A DNA stretch of 64,000 nt, taken from contig NZ_CP012036.1 in assembly GCF_001298445.1 (NCBI RefSeq), forward strand, positions 6,263,525-6,327,524, given 5' to 3'. This document shows, piece after piece, positions 22,710 to 31,494 of this stretch (its first letter is position 1; the number at the start of each line of letters is the position of its first letter). Position numbers and translations under genes: made by a program. Below the pieces are notes generated by a model. It was not told the DNA's origin. It did not search any database and was given only the letters and a program-made list of their open reading frames with translations. This stretch comes from Nostoc piscinale CENA21 (GTDB taxonomy: Bacteria > Cyanobacteriota > Cyanobacteriia > Cyanobacteriales > Nostocaceae).

Positions 22710-23365
22710 TGAAGTCTAAGAAAAAGAGCTTTACACTAGCCACTACTGATATGCTCTACTGGGTCGTATTCGCCGTAATAATCTACTTTTGTTACCTGAA
22801 TATTAGTCCTTATGTCCAGGTAGTAGGCATTCTAACACCAAACGGCGTGCCTGTACTTGGCTTCCTGCAACGCCTGCCTTTGCTTGGATGGTTGTTCGGT
22901 TTATTTAGTTTAGGTTTTAACGTATTTGTAGGCACACTGCTGTGGTTAGTTTTGCAGAGCATTCAAATTTTTCCTATCGTTTTGAGAAGAGATCGGGTTT
23001 TTATGCGCGCGGTGATTTCAGAAGCTGACAGCCACAGCAAGTATGCAATTCGTGATTCTGACGACCCCACATTGAGAATGCTTAAGCGTTGGTACAATAC
23101 CTTTCCTACACTTACCGTTAGTCGCGCCCGCTTCGCTGCACTGTGTGCATATGCCGTAGATTTTGTTATCTGTCTGGTTGCTTTTCCACCTGTGGCTGGT
23201 GACAAATTTCTATTTACATTAATGGCTGGTCAACTGAATCGCATCAACTGGGGTAATGTTGTCTCGCTGCTGCTAACCATATATGTTGTTGAGCTTGGCG
23301 TAAGACTGTTGTTTTGGCTCAGTCAAGTTCGCTTCTATCTTAGGCTCACTAAGCAAGAAGCTTAA
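22709..23365 (+). CDS. Multi-spanning membrane protein of prophage operon
   Basis: This encodes 218 residues with four likely membrane segments: YWVVFAVIIYFCYLNI (about 17-32), a long hydrophobic region at 58-84, FAALCAYAVDFVICLVAF (142-159) and VVSLLLTIYVVELGVRLLFWL (185-205). A cytoplasmic loop with RRDRVFMRAVISEADSHSKYAIRDSDDP lies between the second and third. It is translationally coupled to the preceding anchored protein and lies 53 bases before the ATPase gene. It may form the membrane part of a complex with that ATPase; this is inference from gene order. Confidence 0.6.
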   Translation: MKSKKKSFTLATTDMLYWVVFAVIIYFCYLNISPYVQVVGILTPNGVPVLGFLQRLPLLGWLFGLFSLGFNVFVGTLLWLVLQSIQIFPIVLRRDRVFMRAVISEADSHSKYAIRDSDDPTLRMLKRWYNTFPTLTVSRARFAALCAYAVDFVICLVAFPPVAGDKFLFTLMAGQLNRINWGNVVSLLLTIYVVELGVRLLFWLSQVRFYLRLTKQEA

Positions 23366-23418
23366 ATTAACTACCAGCCCTGCCACGCGCGGGGCTTACT
23401 ACTTAAAGGAGAAATATT

Positions 23419-24468
23419 ATGTCTAACTTCAACTTTGATAAATTAACTGATGACGAATGGGCAGCGATCGCACAAGAGCAGGCTGATGACACTGGGTCAC
23501 AACTAATGGTAGTTGGTGGTGTTGTAGCTGGACTTGCTGTTGCTGCTGCGACCGCCATTCCCCCGGCTGGACTATTAGTCACCGGGTGGCTATGGTATGA
23601 AGCTTGGAAACGTACTGCTGATGCAAACCGCCAAGATGAAGCTATTGATGCGGGATTAATAGCTCACGTATTGAAAAAGGAGAGGCTGCAACATTTCAGT
23701 CAACAGTATGGTACAGAAGTAGCAGCAGCGCAAATTGAACGTGCTATTGATCTAGGACTACCTGTTTCCCCAGACGCAGAGGATTTACTAGATAATGCAC
23801 CGATAGTTGCCGCCCCGGCGCTACCAGCTTCAGCAAGCACTGAGTGGGTGCAGAACTTAGTTAAACAAACCGCGCTTATATGGGGAAATCAGGGTGGTGG
23901 TAAATCTTGGTTATGTCGCCATGTTGTGAAGCTGAAGAAAGAAGCAGGTTATAGAGTTATAGTCTGTGATCCAGACTCTAACCGAAGTGAGTGGCAGGGT
24001 GTAGAATCCTACCATGCCTGGGAAGACATCGAAGCACAAATTCGTTTCTATGTTGAGGAATTGGAGCGCCGCCTGGCTGAATTTAATAATAGTAATAAAT
24101 CTGAAGATGAGTGGCGCGCCGGGCTGCAACCGATAGCACTCATCATTGAAGAAGCAACAACCTATTGTGACTTCATCGAAGATAAAAAACTATTAGAGAA
24201 ATTTGGTAAGCTGGCCCTAACAAAATCCCGCAAACAAGAGATGCCTTTAACTGTGATCGCTCACAATAACACGCAAAGCTGCTTGTTTGGCATCAAAGGA
24301 CTGTACAACCTTGTTATTAAAATGCTGCAAGTGCAATGTTTGGCTGAGGTAGATAAAACAACCCTTCAACCAAGGTCTACTGGACAAGCCCTAGTAAAGC
24401 TTGATAGCAGTAATGAGTGGATACCTGTAGCCCTGCCTAAGATTGAAAGCAAGATTACCCAGTTCTAA
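23419..24468 (+). CDS. Membrane-anchored HerA/FtsK-like P-loop ATPase
   Basis: This encodes 349 residues, preceded by AAAGGAGAAA. Residues 29-60 form one or two membrane segments. The ATPase core starts at about 148: Walker A GNQGGGKS (156-163), a CDPDSNRSEW strand, Walker B-like LIIEE (241-245), and AHNNTQ (about 281-286), which suits the sensor region of HerA/FtsK or Zot-like ATPases. Such enzymes pump DNA or organise secretion at the membrane. A plasmid-like partition or transfer role for the prophage is possible, but no relaxase or other conjugation gene is in view. It is the last gene before the host DUF4912 gene, and a terminator follows. Confidence 0.7.
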   Translation: MSNFNFDKLTDDEWAAIAQEQADDTGSQLMVVGGVVAGLAVAAATAIPPAGLLVTGWLWYEAWKRTADANRQDEAIDAGLIAHVLKKERLQHFSQQYGTEVAAAQIERAIDLGLPVSPDAEDLLDNAPIVAAPALPASASTEWVQNLVKQTALIWGNQGGGKSWLCRHVVKLKKEAGYRVIVCDPDSNRSEWQGVESYHAWEDIEAQIRFYVEELERRLAEFNNSNKSEDEWRAGLQPIALIIEEATTYCDFIEDKKLLEKFGKLALTKSRKQEMPLTVIAHNNTQSCLFGIKGLYNLVIKMLQVQCLAEVDKTTLQPRSTGQALVKLDSSNEWIPVALPKIESKITQF

Positions 24469-24499
24469 GCGCAAGGCACAAAACTTAACTCAACCACCG

Positions 24500-24525
24500 A
24501 GCCACCTATAACCGGGTGGCTTTTA
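24500..24525 (+). terminator. Terminator after prophage ATPase gene
   Basis: AGCCACC pairs with GGTGGCT around a short loop, followed by TTTTAG, 32 bases after the stop. Confidence 0.7.
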
Positions 24526-24593
24526 GTTTGGCTTCTGTCCCTCATCTGTCCAAAATCTCACTGTTTAAGTGGCTGGAATCCTTGCCAGATAAT

Positions 24594-24624
24594 AAAAACC
24601 CGCTACAGAACGACTATAGCGGGT
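24594..24624 (-). terminator. Terminator of DUF4912 gene
   Basis: ACCCGCTA pairs with TAGCGGGT. On the minus strand the stem is followed by TTTTTATT, and it lies 33 bases after the DUF4912 stop. The prophage/host junction is expected between this and the preceding terminator. Confidence 0.7.
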
Positions 24625-24656
24625 AATAATTCAAAATTCCAATTTCGGCGGATTAT

Positions 24657-25904
24657 TTAGAAAATCCATTCGGGAATAGCTTCTTCTTTGGTATTGGTAT
24701 TGCGAGATGGTGTTTCACGATTAAACTTCATGTGAATTGAGCGTGTTTGCTCACCATCAGCAGCTACAGCCAAAATTGGGTAGTCAATTAAACCATCTTG
24801 GAAGGACATTTGGAAGCGGAATGTCCCATCGGGATTCAGTTTAATTTCACGACCGCCAATTGTTACGGTAGCATCGGGTTCGGTTGCACCGTAAACAATC
24901 AATTCAGCATCAGCAATTAACCAGAACTGGCGGGGACGAATTGGTGCTGCGGAAGCTGAGAAGCCAACACCAGACATTCCTGCACCAGACATGGTTAAAC
25001 CAGACACGGTGGGAACTGCCCACATACCGACACCAGATGGGAAGACATAGGAACTGATAGCCTGTTCGGGGCGTACAGAACCAGGTACGTGCTGCATAGA
25101 ACCAAACAGAGAACCTGCAACCCGTTGTGCTTCAGCAGATTCGGCTAAACCAAAGATTTGGTCGTAGATGGGGTTGCCACCATTAACTCCTGCGGCTGTT
25201 GCCAATTTCTTAGCAGGTGGTACTAGTTCGTATAAAGTTCTACCGCGCAGGTCTTCTTCAAAGTTAACGGTGATGAAGACATCTTCAATCCAGTCAGATG
25301 GGTACACAGGAGGAATATGTACTTGAGCAGAACGAGCTAAAACTAACCAACGACCATCAAAAGTCCGATAACCAATATCGATGACATAATCGCGATCGCT
25401 CACAGGAATAGGTAAATACCATTCTCTGGCTAGTTCATCAACCGGATATTCTTGGATGCTATGGGGACTTTGATAATCAAGGTTGATGTCGGTAACATCA
25501 TAAATCCGCAGTGCTAATTGCTGTCCGCCCTGACGACGCAGTTCTTCTTTATGATCGTTGGGAATATCCCAATAAGTGTAAGCCCATTGGGGATCGCGGG
25601 GTAAAAGTACAATCCGACTTTCACCATAACCACCCGGTAGATCGGCGAGTCCTTCATCAACATCAGCCAGAGAGCCACCTGTACGGTCTTCTTGACCCAG
25701 TTCAAATTTTGCTGCTTCCACGGTTTCCTGTGCCTCAAGTGAACGAGATGGACTAAGGGATGCTTTGCTGCGCTGCACTTCTTGAATTGCTGCCAACAAC
25801 TGTGATTTACGCATTCGGCTATAGCGGGAGACACTATATTCACTGGCAACTTTACGTAGTTGTCTCAGTGTCATCTCCTCTAGCGGTGGGCGTTCTTTTG
25901 CCAT
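24657..25904 (-). CDS. DUF4912 domain protein
   Basis: This encodes 415 residues. The N-terminal 40 (LEEMTLRQLRKVASEYSVSRYSRMRKSQLLAAI) are a SAP/Rho-N-like fold. Residues about 95-240 carry the DUF4912 core, including LLPRDPQWAYTYWDIP and EWYLPIPVSDRDYVIDIGYR with WLVLARSAQV. A Gly/Ser/Ala-rich segment with MSGAGMSGVGF follows. The C-terminal beta domain ends DGLIDYPILAVAADGEQTRSIHMKF. The family is conserved in cyanobacteria; its biochemical function is not known to me. It is a host gene and marks the right limit of the prophage. Confidence 0.8.
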   Translation of the reverse strand: MAKERPPLEEMTLRQLRKVASEYSVSRYSRMRKSQLLAAIQEVQRSKASLSPSRSLEAQETVEAAKFELGQEDRTGGSLADVDEGLADLPGGYGESRIVLLPRDPQWAYTYWDIPNDHKEELRRQGGQQLALRIYDVTDINLDYQSPHSIQEYPVDELAREWYLPIPVSDRDYVIDIGYRTFDGRWLVLARSAQVHIPPVYPSDWIEDVFITVNFEEDLRGRTLYELVPPAKKLATAAGVNGGNPIYDQIFGLAESAEAQRVAGSLFGSMQHVPGSVRPEQAISSYVFPSGVGMWAVPTVSGLTMSGAGMSGVGFSASAAPIRPRQFWLIADAELIVYGATEPDATVTIGGREIKLNPDGTFRFQMSFQDGLIDYPILAVAADGEQTRSIHMKFNRETPSRNTNTKEEAIPEWIF

Positions 25905-26398
25905 TAATTTGGCCTCCAGTAGTTTGAAAGGTAATTATCTCTCTGAGTTATGGAATGTTTGATAAAAAAGCCATTCTTCTCAGATGAATTTCTTATTCCT
26001 GACTCCTGGTTTTGCCCAGTTTTTAAAGTTTTTTAATTCGCTTTTAAAATGAGGGTCACTCCCTTTCAATTTCCTTGAATGCTTGGGTAAGCATTTTTCG
26101 GGATCGGAGGAGTCGTTTTGTTAAGTAAATACTAACCAGTAACCCTCGGTATTGATCAAGGGGTGTAAAGGCACTTTTTTCAGGCTTTCACGAATTTAAT
26201 AGCTTTGACGGGATCACATTGTCATGGTTTCTTGATATTTAGATTTTACTCCCATTAATATTGTCAAAATTTCATAACTTTTGGATTAATAAAGCTATCA
26301 AACCCTTGTAGACAGATGATCTCATCTCAAATTTTAGGATTTAATCTAGTTGTACAGCTAATACGTCAAAATCTAAATAAAAGCGAACTTTAGCAACT
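25905..26398. other. Intergenic region without recognised gene
   Basis: About 490 AT-rich bases between divergently arranged genes. No open frame or RNA gene was recognised. It should contain the DUF4912 promoter and the promoter for the VOC gene. Confidence 0.5.
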
Positions 26399-26758
26399 AT
26401 GCAGATTACCCAAAGCCTTCATACAGCCATTCTCATTAGCGACTTAGAACGCGCTGAAAAATTTTACACTCAAGTGTTGGGATTATCTAAAATTGACCGT
26501 TCCCTAAAATATCCTGGTGCATGGTATCAAGTCGGCGACTATCAAGTTCATCTCATAGTCGCATCAACTGTACCCACCGATAACCTAAACGAAAAATGGG
26601 GACGTAATCCCCATATTGCTTTTGCAGTGGCTGATTTAGAACAAGCTAAACAAGAACTGCTGAGTCAAAATTATCCTATTCAAGCCAGCGCCTCTGGCCG
26701 CCCCGCCATCTTTACTCAAGATCCCGATGGAAATGTGATTGAGATCAGCCAGCAGTGA
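26399..26758 (+). CDS. VOC superfamily (glyoxalase/dioxygenase-like) protein
   Basis: This encodes 119 residues forming two beta-alpha-beta-beta-beta modules, the vicinal-oxygen-chelate fold. Possible metal ligands are H8, H51, H72 and E115 (in HTAIL, QVHLI, PHIAF and GNVIEI), the normal positions for a metal-binding VOC enzyme. The substrate cannot be told; glyoxalase, ring-cleaving dioxygenase and fosfomycin-resistance types share this build. The next gene's TTG directly follows the stop, so the two may be transcribed together. Confidence 0.8.
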   Translation: MQITQSLHTAILISDLERAEKFYTQVLGLSKIDRSLKYPGAWYQVGDYQVHLIVASTVPTDNLNEKWGRNPHIAFAVADLEQAKQELLSQNYPIQASASGRPAIFTQDPDGNVIEISQQ

Positions 26759-26794
26759 TTGAATGAACAACTACAGTTAGTTGATTATGGACTA

Positions 26795-28111
26795 ATGAAA
26801 GTTATTGCCTACATTTATTGTGACCTTCTCCTAGACTCTGTGCCGCAAAACATTAATTGGCAATGGGAGGTAGAACGGATTTATGAAGATTTGGCTAAGA
26901 AAAATGCTGATGGATGTACTGTCCGATCGCAACTACAACAATTACTCACAGACTGCCAACATGAATCAGTAGAATATTTGCTGGTTCGTCGTCTGGAAGA
27001 ATTAGGTGATACTGTAGAGGAAGTCAGCGATCGCTTAAATGAATTAGAAGCGATGGGTGTAGCTGTAATTGCTACTGAACAAGCCTACACATCAGAAAAA
27101 TCCCAGTTTCGGGCTGAATTACTCAAACTAATCAAAGAAATTCAATATCAACACAGAAGTCGGCGTATTCGTCAAGGACACGCCCGCAACCGCCTAGAAG
27201 CCGCACCCCCACCAGGAAAAGCACCTTATGGTTATCGTCGTGGTCAAGGAAAATATATTATTGACCGCAGCACCTCTCCAGTTGTGAAAGACTTTTTTGA
27301 TCACTTTTTACTCTACGGTTCCTTGCGGGGTGCAGTGCGTTACCTAGCGAAAAAATATGGTAAGAAAATTTCTGTTACTACTGGGCGACGCTGGTTAACA
27401 AATCCTGTTTACCGGGGAGACACAGCTTATCTCAACGGTGAAATTATCTTGGATACCCATACGGCGATTCTTTCTAAAGAAGAAGCAGCCCAAATTGACC
27501 GACTTTTACGTCGTAATAGCCGCTTACCATCTCGAACTGCAAGTGCGCCGCGTTCTTTAGCTGGGTTAGTTGTCTGCGGCGAATGTCAATCTCATACAAC
27601 AGTTACTCGTGTTACCCGTCGCTACCAAGACCAAGAGTATCTTTATTTACGTCCTATTAGCTGTCCTCGTAGTCCCAAGTGTCGCGCTATTCCCTACCAA
27701 GACATTTTAGAATTGACGATCGCTAAAGTTTGTCGTGATTTACCATTAGCAGTAGCCGGGATGAATTCTCCAGAATTGGATACCCTTAAGAATAATTTAG
27801 GAGATGCGATCGCTCGTCAGCAAGAAATCCTCACTCAGTTACCTGCTTTAATTGCAACTGGCATTTTAGATGTAGAAACAGCAAAACTCAGAGAATACAA
27901 ACTCCGCACAGAAATCTCTACACTCCAAGCCAAGTTAGCCACACTTCCCCCTGTGAATCTGCGCTCTGTCGCCCAAGCTGTTTCTATTCCGCAATTTTGG
28001 TTAGATTTGTCAGAAGCAGAACGACGCTTTTATCTGCGAGAATTTATTCGCCAAATTGAAATTATCCGTGAAGATAAAAAATGGGATTTACGAATAGTGT
28101 TTATTTTCTAG
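26795..28111 (+). CDS. Serine-recombinase-family protein lacking catalytic residues (XisF-like)
   Basis: This encodes 438 residues from the ATG at 26795 (MKVIAYIYCDLLLDSVPQ); an upstream TTG at 26759 adds 12. The N-terminal resolvase domain keeps its fold pattern, but the YxRVS motif reads YIYCD (so the nucleophile Ser is an Asp) and LDRLGR reads LEELGD. Residues about 130-235 form the recombinase DNA-binding domain, with PPPGKAPYGYRRGQG and RRWLTNPVYRG. A zinc ribbon follows with C261, C264, C290 and C296, and then a coiled coil. It resembles the conserved cyanobacterial XisF-like proteins. Without catalytic residues it probably binds DNA as a regulator or co-factor. Confidence 0.75.
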   Translation: MKVIAYIYCDLLLDSVPQNINWQWEVERIYEDLAKKNADGCTVRSQLQQLLTDCQHESVEYLLVRRLEELGDTVEEVSDRLNELEAMGVAVIATEQAYTSEKSQFRAELLKLIKEIQYQHRSRRIRQGHARNRLEAAPPPGKAPYGYRRGQGKYIIDRSTSPVVKDFFDHFLLYGSLRGAVRYLAKKYGKKISVTTGRRWLTNPVYRGDTAYLNGEIILDTHTAILSKEEAAQIDRLLRRNSRLPSRTASAPRSLAGLVVCGECQSHTTVTRVTRRYQDQEYLYLRPISCPRSPKCRAIPYQDILELTIAKVCRDLPLAVAGMNSPELDTLKNNLGDAIARQQEILTQLPALIATGILDVETAKLREYKLRTEISTLQAKLATLPPVNLRSVAQAVSIPQFWLDLSEAERRFYLREFIRQIEIIREDKKWDLRIVFIF

Positions 28112-28115
28112 TAAG

Positions 28116-28991
28116 TCATTTAAGGCTTTCCATCAACTCAATACACTTGTGCATTTGCTGATTCATACTTGCAACATCGGCGTGGAATCTCCGCCCATGA
28201 CCAGGCAAAACCCACTCAAAAGTATAATTAGCCAAATTCCGCATTGATTTAATTTGTTCTGACCAAGAATACCAACAGTGGTTACGAAATGCTGCTAATT
28301 GATGTCTAGTTTCTGACCAAGCAAGATGGTCGCCTGTAAATAAAAACTGATGTTTGTAAAGTAAAACTGTATGTCCTTTTGTATGTCCAGGAACAGGAAT
28401 AATTAAGATATCTGAAGAAAGGGCAAATGGTTCTAAGCCTGTTAATTGAATTTCCACATTGCGAGTATTTGCAGAAATATCATCAGCATGGAGGATGCGA
28501 TCGCACCCAAAATGTTCAGCATATTTTTGATGATCTGCTACATCATCTTGATGGGTTAAATACATATAACGAATTCCCCCCATTGCTTCTAGCTGCTTCA
28601 CGAGAGGCGGTGTAAATCGAGGAGAATCTACTAAAATATTCCCTGTTTCTAACTTGATAAAATAACTAGCAGCACCGTAAGATTTTTCTGAATGATAACC
28701 ACAATGGTAGACATTTTCTGCTACCAAAATCGGCAAAGTTTCTTGCGTATCTCTGATATCTTTGGGTTTTTCAACTGTACCAATCGAACTGGTTGGACAA
28801 GCTAAAAGTGCTTGAAGTGCTGTTAATCTTTCTGCTTCATTACTTGGTTGATGATAAACTGCCGACTGTTCATCAACACGAGAAAACACTTCGGGACTCA
28901 TCCAGCGACAGGTATCACAATCAATACAGCTAGTATCTACATAAAAGTCGCCGTTAGTATTTTGGGGACGACGTAAATCTAAATGAGCCAT
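28116..28991 (-). CDS. Ferredoxin-metallo-beta-lactamase fusion protein
   Basis: This encodes 291 residues. The first 75 contain a 4Fe-4S ferredoxin-like module (DTSCIDCDTCRWMSPEVF and a later ACPTSSIG cysteine). From about 90 on is an MBL-fold hydrolase: LVDSPRF, an HxxDxxDH variant of the metal motif (THQDDVADH), PGHTKGH, FTGDHL and LPGHGRRFH. The second His of the usual HxHxDH is replaced, so metal binding may be altered. The fusion suggests redox-coupled hydrolysis or sensing. It is convergent with the recombinase gene, 4 bases apart. Confidence 0.75.
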   Translation of the reverse strand: MAHLDLRRPQNTNGDFYVDTSCIDCDTCRWMSPEVFSRVDEQSAVYHQPSNEAERLTALQALLACPTSSIGTVEKPKDIRDTQETLPILVAENVYHCGYHSEKSYGAASYFIKLETGNILVDSPRFTPPLVKQLEAMGGIRYMYLTHQDDVADHQKYAEHFGCDRILHADDISANTRNVEIQLTGLEPFALSSDILIIPVPGHTKGHTVLLYKHQFLFTGDHLAWSETRHQLAAFRNHCWYSWSEQIKSMRNLANYTFEWVLPGHGRRFHADVASMNQQMHKCIELMESLK

Positions 28992-29074
28992 GTTAACCTC
29001 TGGGACTGACCATAAACCCCAATAGCCCTAGGTTAGCAAACATGACTATAAGTTGAGATTAATCTTTAACTACA

Positions 29075-29108
29075 AGATCCCTGACTTTTTAAAAAAAGTC
29101 GGGGATCT
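29075..29108 (-). terminator. Strong terminator hairpin after frr
   Basis: AGATCCC-T-GACTTTTT pairs with AAAAAGTC-G-GGGATCT, a 15-pair stem with one T/G. It lies about 95 bases past the frr stop, between frr and the ferredoxin-MBL gene. Confidence 0.7.
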
Positions 29109-29201
29109 GAGCTTCTCGATTTTTCTAAATCAAGCTGAATAAAATCACAGCATGAATTATCAATTTATAGAATTCATACTTCAGACTTTATACTTCATAC
29201 T

Positions 29202-29750
29202 TTAGACAGTTGTGATGTCTTTTTCTTTTTCTGCTAACAATTCGTTAATTTTAGCTGTGTATTTGTCTGTGAGTTTTTGCAGTTTATCTTGTTGGTCTTT
29301 GGCTTCATCCTCGGAAATTTCTGAGGCTTTTTCCTGCTTGCGAATTGAATCGATCGCATCACGGCGGATATTACGAATAGCAACACGACCTTCTTCAGCA
29401 TACTTGGCAGCAATTTTAACCAGTTCTTTACGGCGATCGCTGGTTAAGGGCGGAATATTTAGCCGAATCACAGAACCATCGTTACTGGGTGTTAAACCCA
29501 CATCCGAAAGAGAAATTGCCTTCTCAACAGTGTTTAAACTGCTTTTATCGTAAGGCTGAATTAGAATTGTTGTCGCATCTGGCGTGCTAATATTCGCCAG
29601 TGATTTTAAGGGTGTTGGTGAACCGTAATAATCCACCGTCACTTTATCTAATAAACTGGCATTGGCGCGACCAGTGCGAATTGTATTAAATGCCCGTTGA
29701 GTTGCCTCAACAGTTTTTTGCATTGTACTCTCAGCTTCAGCTAATTTCAC
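29202..29750 (-). CDS. frr: Ribosome recycling factor
   Basis: This encodes 182 residues. I choose the GTG at 29750 because it follows GGGAGG by 5 bases; an upstream ATG at 29765 lies before that site. The protein is the three-helix-bundle plus beta domain of RRF: ATQRAFNTIRTGRANASLLDKVTVDYYG, then ISTPDATTILIQPYDKS, then the conserved LNIPPLTSDRRKELVK and the ending helical hairpin. It releases ribosomes from mRNA after termination, together with EF-G. It overlaps the 3' end of pyrH by 14 bases, the conserved pyrH-frr order. Confidence 0.95.
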   Translation of the reverse strand: MKLAEAESTMQKTVEATQRAFNTIRTGRANASLLDKVTVDYYGSPTPLKSLANISTPDATTILIQPYDKSSLNTVEKAISLSDVGLTPSNDGSVIRLNIPPLTSDRRKELVKIAAKYAEEGRVAIRNIRRDAIDSIRKQEKASEISEDEAKDQQDKLQKLTDKYTAKINELLAEKEKDITTV

Positions 29751-30465
29751 AAGAACCTCCCACAAGGGTGCCGATTGATTCTCCCATGACTGCGCGGCGG
29801 ATGTTACCTCGCACCGTTAAGTCAAATACCAGAATTGGGATGTTGTTTTCTTTACACAAAGCAATCGCAGTACTATCCATTACCCGTAAATCATGCGTCA
29901 AAACGTGTGCGTATGTCAGGCTAGTAAAACGTTTGGCGTTAGGATGTATTTGGGGGTCAGCATCATATATTCCATCGACTTTGGTGGCTTTAAAAATCGC
30001 TTCTGCATCAATTTCAGCCGCTCTCAATGCCGCAGCCGTGTCAGTAGTAAAGAAGGGATTTCCAGAACCAGCGCCAAAAATTACCACCCGCCCTTTTTCA
30101 AGATGACGGATGGCGCGACGACGAATATAAGGTTCTGCTAACTCTTGCATGGCGATCGCAGTTTGTACGCGCGTCTGTACACCTATTCGTTCTAGCGAAT
30201 CTTGCAGCGTCATGGCATTCATTACCGTGGCAATCATACCGATGTAGTCAGCCGTTGCCCTATCCATCCCCGCCGATGCCGCTTTTACGCCACGAAAAAT
30301 ATTGCCGCCGCCAACGACTATGGCGATTTGAACGCCAGTGGCTATCACCTCTGCTACTTCTTGTGCTATCTCTTTGACCACTTCTGGATCAATACCATAG
30401 CCCATGTTGCCCATTAAGGCTTCACCGCTTAGTTTGAGTAAAACCCGTCGGTAATTCGTTCCCAT
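29737..30465 (-). CDS. pyrH: UMP kinase
   Basis: This encodes 242 residues from the ATG at 30465 (MGTNYRRVLLKLSGEAL). An upstream in-frame codon at 30522 would add 19 unlike residues. The amino-acid-kinase fold is evident: KLSGEALMG, AIVVGGGNIFRG, GMIATVMNAMTLQDSLE, and the closing FDLTVRGNIRRAVMGE. The hexameric enzyme turns UMP and ATP into UDP and ADP and is allosterically regulated by UTP and GTP in the family. It lies directly upstream of frr and 71 bases after the peroxiredoxin-like gene, so all three may be one operon. Confidence 0.95.
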   Translation of the reverse strand: MGTNYRRVLLKLSGEALMGNMGYGIDPEVVKEIAQEVAEVIATGVQIAIVVGGGNIFRGVKAASAGMDRATADYIGMIATVMNAMTLQDSLERIGVQTRVQTAIAMQELAEPYIRRRAIRHLEKGRVVIFGAGSGNPFFTTDTAAALRAAEIDAEAIFKATKVDGIYDADPQIHPNAKRFTSLTYAHVLTHDLRVMDSTAIALCKENNIPILVFDLTVRGNIRRAVMGESIGTLVGGSCEIS

Positions 30466-30535
30466 GAAGTTACGCTTTATCGAAAAAGTTGCAATTGCCT
30501 CCAATTTAAGATAGCAGCACAATGACTATATATGT

Positions 30536-31090
30536 CTAGTTGCGCCAAATCAATGTAGTTCCTGTTGGTTCTGTTTCTTGGGGGTTAATTGCTTGATTTT
30601 TAAATAAAGCAGCGATCGCATTTCGCAAATAATCTTCTCTTAAAGATGATGGTGCTTGTGGATCACTATCAATTTTCCCTTTATAACGCACCATCCCATT
30701 ACTATCGATTAAAAAAGCCATCGGTGTTTTTATCGCGCCAAAACTCCGGGTAACATCTTGAGTCGAATCCCACAGGTAAGGAAAATTTAGGCGGTGACTT
30801 TCGGCAAAAGCTTTCATCTTTTCAAAGCTTTCTGTCGGGTACTTATTAGTATCACAGCCGTTCATCCCAATCAAGGTAAAGCCACTGGCGGCAAATTCCC
30901 CTTGAATTTTTTTGAGCTTGTCTAAATAGAGACTGACATAAGGACAGTCGTTGCACATAAAAACAACGCCAACCGCCTGAAATTTGTCTAAATAACGGCT
31001 GAGATGATGCACTCGTTCGTCAATTCCAGGCAGTTCAAAGTCCGGGGCATAACCCCCAACAGGAGTATAAATTGTTTCTAGTATTGTCAT
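30536..31090 (-). CDS. Thioredoxin-fold peroxiredoxin/thiol-disulfide oxidoreductase
   Basis: This encodes 184 residues with a thioredoxin fold of the AhpC-TSA/Redoxin type: APDFELPGIDERVHHLSRYLDKFQAVGVVFMCNDCPYVSLYLDKL. The CNDC motif supplies a CxxC pair. GAIKTPMAFLIDSNGMVRYKGKIDSDP holds the cis-Pro and the ID-xxG-VRY signature. No signal peptide is evident, so it should act in the cytosol. It lies upstream of pyrH in the same direction. Confidence 0.8.
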   Translation of the reverse strand: MTILETIYTPVGGYAPDFELPGIDERVHHLSRYLDKFQAVGVVFMCNDCPYVSLYLDKLKKIQGEFAASGFTLIGMNGCDTNKYPTESFEKMKAFAESHRLNFPYLWDSTQDVTRSFGAIKTPMAFLIDSNGMVRYKGKIDSDPQAPSSLREDYLRNAIAALFKNQAINPQETEPTGTTLIWRN

Positions 31091-31494
31091 CTTCGTGAAC
31101 CAGAAGGAACTAGGAACAAAAGTCTAGGTGAAATTTAGCGTCATTTTTTTGGCAGCCAACCACCTGATGCCGATGCTCGATACCAAATGATTGTAGAGAT
31201 CAACAGAGAAACCGTAAATTGTAAAACTACTGAATATAAAACCGTTGGTAAAAATATTACAGGATAGATATTAGTGAGTAATTGTCATAACTATGATTTA
31301 ACAAAAGTTTGACTCAATTCTACATAAATTTAATTAAGCCTTTATACTTACTTTCAAGTAAAGATAGTTACTATTTTATCTTTGTTTTTATTTTTCTAAT
31401 TGTAAAATCTTTACAAGTGACTTCTAAAATTTAAGATAAATTACCAAAGTTATTACGAAATATTAAAATTAGTAAATAAAAATACAGATTTTCT
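31091..31494. other. Intergenic region without recognised gene
   Basis: About 400 strongly AT-rich bases between divergent genes. No gene or clear hairpin was recognised; promoters of both flanking genes should lie here. Confidence 0.5.

Noticed and set aside
26759..28111. Integrase of the prophage
   Set aside because: The serine recombinase lacks its nucleophile and catalytic arginines and lies after host genes, so it cannot be the active phage integrase.
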